64,000 bases of DNA, from assembly GCF_022558445.1 (NCBI RefSeq), contig NZ_CP054699.1, positions 1,444,001 through 1,508,000 of the forward strand, written 5' to 3'. The translations under genes and the position numbers were made by a program. Below the pieces are notes generated by a model. The model saw only the letters and a program-made list of their open reading frames with translations. It was not told the DNA's origin and searched no databases. The stretch is from Candidatus Contubernalis alkalaceticus (GTDB taxonomy: Bacteria > Bacillota > Dethiobacteria > SKNC01). Of this stretch, positions 62,354-64,000 are shown piece after piece. Each line of letters begins with the position of its first letter. Positions within the stretch are counted from its first letter, which is position 1.

Positions 62354-63304
62354 ATGTCTGGTGGTTTAACGGAAATACCCGGAATTAAAGTTGGTGTATG
62401 TCACGACAGGGATGCTGCCACCGGCGTGACAGTTATTTTAGTGGAAGAAGGCGCTGGCGCCGGAGTGGAGGTCAGGGGATCGGCACCTGGAACCAGAGAA
62501 ACGGATCTGCTTCAGCCGGGGAGATTGGTGGAGGAAGTACAGGCGTTGGTCTTGGCCGGAGGCAGTATTTATGGTTTAGACGCTGCTTCTGGAGTTGTCC
62601 GTTACCTGGAAGAGGGAGGATTCGGTTATTCTATCAGTCCATTAAAAATACCAATTGTCCCAGCAGCCATCCTTTTTGATCTTTTTATCGGAAGCAGTAG
62701 TGTTCGTCCTGATGCTCAAATGGGTTATCAGGCCTGTCTAAATGCTTCCTCTGGACCGGTTCCCGAGGGGTCGGTGGGAGCGGGAACCGGAGCTACTGTG
62801 GGTAAATTTTATGGACCTCTGCAGGCAGTAAAATCTGGACAGGGTTCTGCCTCCCGTCATCGGGGTAAGGTAGTGACGGCCGCTCTGGTAGTGGTAAATG
62901 CCTTGGGGGATGTTTATGACAGCAGTGGCCTACTGCTGGCCGGACCTCGCAACCCGGAAACAGGAGTGATGGAGAAAACGATTGATCTGTTTTTTGGTGG
63001 AAATCCCCAGGGCTTTTCTGGTAATACTACCCTGGGAGTAGTGGCAACTAATGCTAAATTGTCCAAAGAGGCCCTGGGAAAAGTTGCACAAATGGCTCAT
63101 GATGGATTGGCCAGGTCAATTTGGCCGGTTCATACCATGTGGGATGGCGATACAATTTTTAGTCTTTCAGCAGGGGAAGAAGAAGCAGACCCAAACCTTG
63201 TGGGTATTATGGCTGCAGAAGCGTTGGCAGAAGCTTCTGCCAGAGCGGTGTTGAAAGCCCAGTCATTAGCAGGTATACCTTGTCGGGCAGAATTGTTAAA
63301 ATAA
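62354..63304 (+). CDS. P1 family (DmpA-like) peptidase
   Basis: A 316-residue self-processing hydrolase of the DmpA/S58 group (aminopeptidases on D- or beta-amino acid peptides). The start is GGLTEIPGIKVGVCHD. The expected autocleavage site is GNTTLGVVATNA near residue 225, with Thr rather than Ser in the nucleophile position. Gly-rich GAGTGATVGKF is conserved. GGGGG lies upstream of the ATG. No partner gene is evident. Confidence 0.88.
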   Translation: MSGGLTEIPGIKVGVCHDRDAATGVTVILVEEGAGAGVEVRGSAPGTRETDLLQPGRLVEEVQALVLAGGSIYGLDAASGVVRYLEEGGFGYSISPLKIPIVPAAILFDLFIGSSSVRPDAQMGYQACLNASSGPVPEGSVGAGTGATVGKFYGPLQAVKSGQGSASRHRGKVVTAALVVVNALGDVYDSSGLLLAGPRNPETGVMEKTIDLFFGGNPQGFSGNTTLGVVATNAKLSKEALGKVAQMAHDGLARSIWPVHTMWDGDTIFSLSAGEEEADPNLVGIMAAEALAEASARAVLKAQSLAGIPCRAELLK

Positions 63305-63319
63305 AGGAGTAATCCTAAT

Positions 63320-63493
63320 ATGGATTCGCATAAGGATACTATTAAATTTCTAGGCACCGGAGGAGCCCGTTTTGTGTTAAAGAATAAACCCTGGAAACTG
63401 GCAGAACAGTTATCTTTAGAAACGGGAGTGCAGGTAATTGCTGCCCATGATGGAATGACTTTAAATATCCATGACTACTTAAAAACAAGGTAG
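63320..63493 (+). pseudogene. internally deleted metallo-beta-lactamase-fold protein
   Basis: A 57-codon ORF. The start IKFLGTGGARFVL is the N-terminus of metallo-beta-lactamase-fold hydrolases, but the text then jumps to TGVQVIAAHDGMTLNIHDYL, which resembles the C-terminus of the same family. The HxHxDH metal site is missing. A single internal deletion of ~600 bases explains it. AAAGGAG lies upstream. Confidence 0.55.
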
Positions 63494-63513
63494 CACCTTA
63501 AGCGGTGCTACCT
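63488..63513. terminator. palindrome at the convergent end
   Basis: AGGTAGCACC and GGTGCTACCT pair around TTAAGC. No T-run follows, so termination strength is uncertain. Confidence 0.55.
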
Positions 63514-63525
63514 GGGAGATTATTA

Positions 63526-63693
63526 TTAATGGCGAAGCTTTTGCCTCAGCATATCCGCGCCGCCCAACACTATGTGGGCCAGGCCGAAACCGACTACTCC
63601 AGCCTTAGTTTTTCCACGAAGCAGGGTTGCTCCGATACCCGTAACCAGCAAACCTAAGCCACCTACCAGCATACTGGTATTGTTTCTTTTCAA
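63526..63693 (-). CDS. small hydrophobic protein, conserved in clostridia
   Basis: A 55-residue protein starting with TTG after GGGAGGTG. Two hydrophobic segments are visible (MLVGGLGLLVTGIGATLL and VVGFGLAHIVLGGADML) separated by RGKTKAG, so it is probably a small two-helix membrane protein. The family appears in other spore formers but has no known role. Confidence 0.72.
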   Translation of the reverse strand: MKRNNTSMLVGGLGLLVTGIGATLLRGKTKAGVVGFGLAHIVLGGADMLRQKLRH

Positions 63694-63895
63694 AGAAAAC
63701 ACCTCCCATAATAGTTTTGCCCGGCAGATTAAAAATAAACCGGTAGTTTATAGTAAATATGACTAATATATGTATTGGTCTTTTGGCAACTGTTAAAAAA
63801 TAAAAAAGTAAAAGTGACATTAAAATATAAGTTAGTATAAAAAAAAGCTTTTTAGGCTATCTTTTTATTATAAAAACAAAAAATGAGGTGTTTTT

Positions 63896-64000
63896 TTGCT
63901 GGCAGTAAGAGTAAATATGACAAAAGAAATGTTAAATGACTCTAAGTTTTTCCTTAAGATGGCCAGAAAGTCCCCGGAAGACCGGGAGATGAGCAGGCGA
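63896..64000 (+). CDS. start of an unidentified gene (cut by window end)
   Basis: The frame TTG CTG GCA GTA AGA GTA is open to the window edge (35 codons, LLAVRVNMTKEMLNDSKFFL). AGGTG lies eight bases upstream. Too short to identify. Confidence 0.5.
   Translation, partial: MLAVRVNMTKEMLNDSKFFLKMARKSPEDREMSRR

Noticed and set aside
1-64000. CRISPR array
   Set aside because: No regularly spaced direct repeats with unique spacers were seen; the dispersed repeats have irregular distances.

Overview
The window looks like chromosomal DNA from an anaerobic, spore-forming, low-GC Firmicute of the class Clostridia, probably near the Peptococcaceae/Syntrophomonadaceae. The evidence is Gram-positive ribosome binding sites, frequent GTG/TTG starts, spore and exosporium genes (CotF-like, SpoVK, SleB-like, YheC/D-like, collagen-like), rubredoxin, many ferredoxin-type proteins, an archaeal-type split glutamate synthase, and the Firmicute block mutS-mutL-miaA-hfq-spoVK-hflX-ynbB-glnA. 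No species name can be given from sequence alone.

Layout. 1-530: two copies of a three-hairpin repeat plus large palindromes. 532-7080: VanW/G5 wall protein, two small spore-coat-like genes, GDSL hydrolase, RmuC, a dicarboxylate/glutamate symporter and a four-LysM secreted protein. 7619-10820: a probable selenium/sulfur-transfer cluster (class V aminotransferase, YedE-type transporter, TusA/SirA-like protein, DUF3343). 10934-11416: Fur with a well-matched Fur box. 11690-16855: a five-gene glutamate synthase operon behind a structured leader. 17034-31571: the miaB/mutS/mutL/miaA/hfq/spoVK/hflX/ynbB/glnA block. 31764-35962: lexA with a divergent yneA-like gene under three LexA boxes, a CCA-adding enzyme, and carA behind a PyrR-type attenuator. 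36152-40238: an ANTAR response regulator, a second glnA, amt and glnK. 40435-42364: an IS1634-family insertion. 42378-49065: class III aminotransferase, DUF1540, aconitase, alpha/beta hydrolase and glucan phosphorylase. 49471-50247: a likely c-di-AMP riboswitch and a SleB-like hydrolase. 50442-54040: an exosporium/coat region with decayed small genes. 54137-55331: FliK-like and FlhB-like genes and tRNA-Ala. 55658-58540: an accessory patch with a truncated hicB, a broken methyltransferase, VOC and methyltransferase genes separated by a shared repeat, and an intron-like structured RNA region. 58714-64000: a PAS/GGDEF/HD-GYP protein, rubredoxin, a P1-family peptidase, an internally deleted metallohydrolase and small genes.

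The main system I see is a nitrogen-assimilation regulon. The ANTAR protein (36292-36876) is an RNA-binding antiterminator type. Hairpins with six-base loops, most carrying A at loop position 1 and G at position 4, sit in four leaders: glutamate synthase, the ANTAR gene itself, the second glnA, and amt-glnK. In the first and third, the second hairpin shares bases with a terminator-like stem. In amt it overlaps a segment complementary to the Shine-Dalgarno. This suggests one protein controls ammonium uptake, glutamine synthesis and glutamate synthesis at the RNA level.
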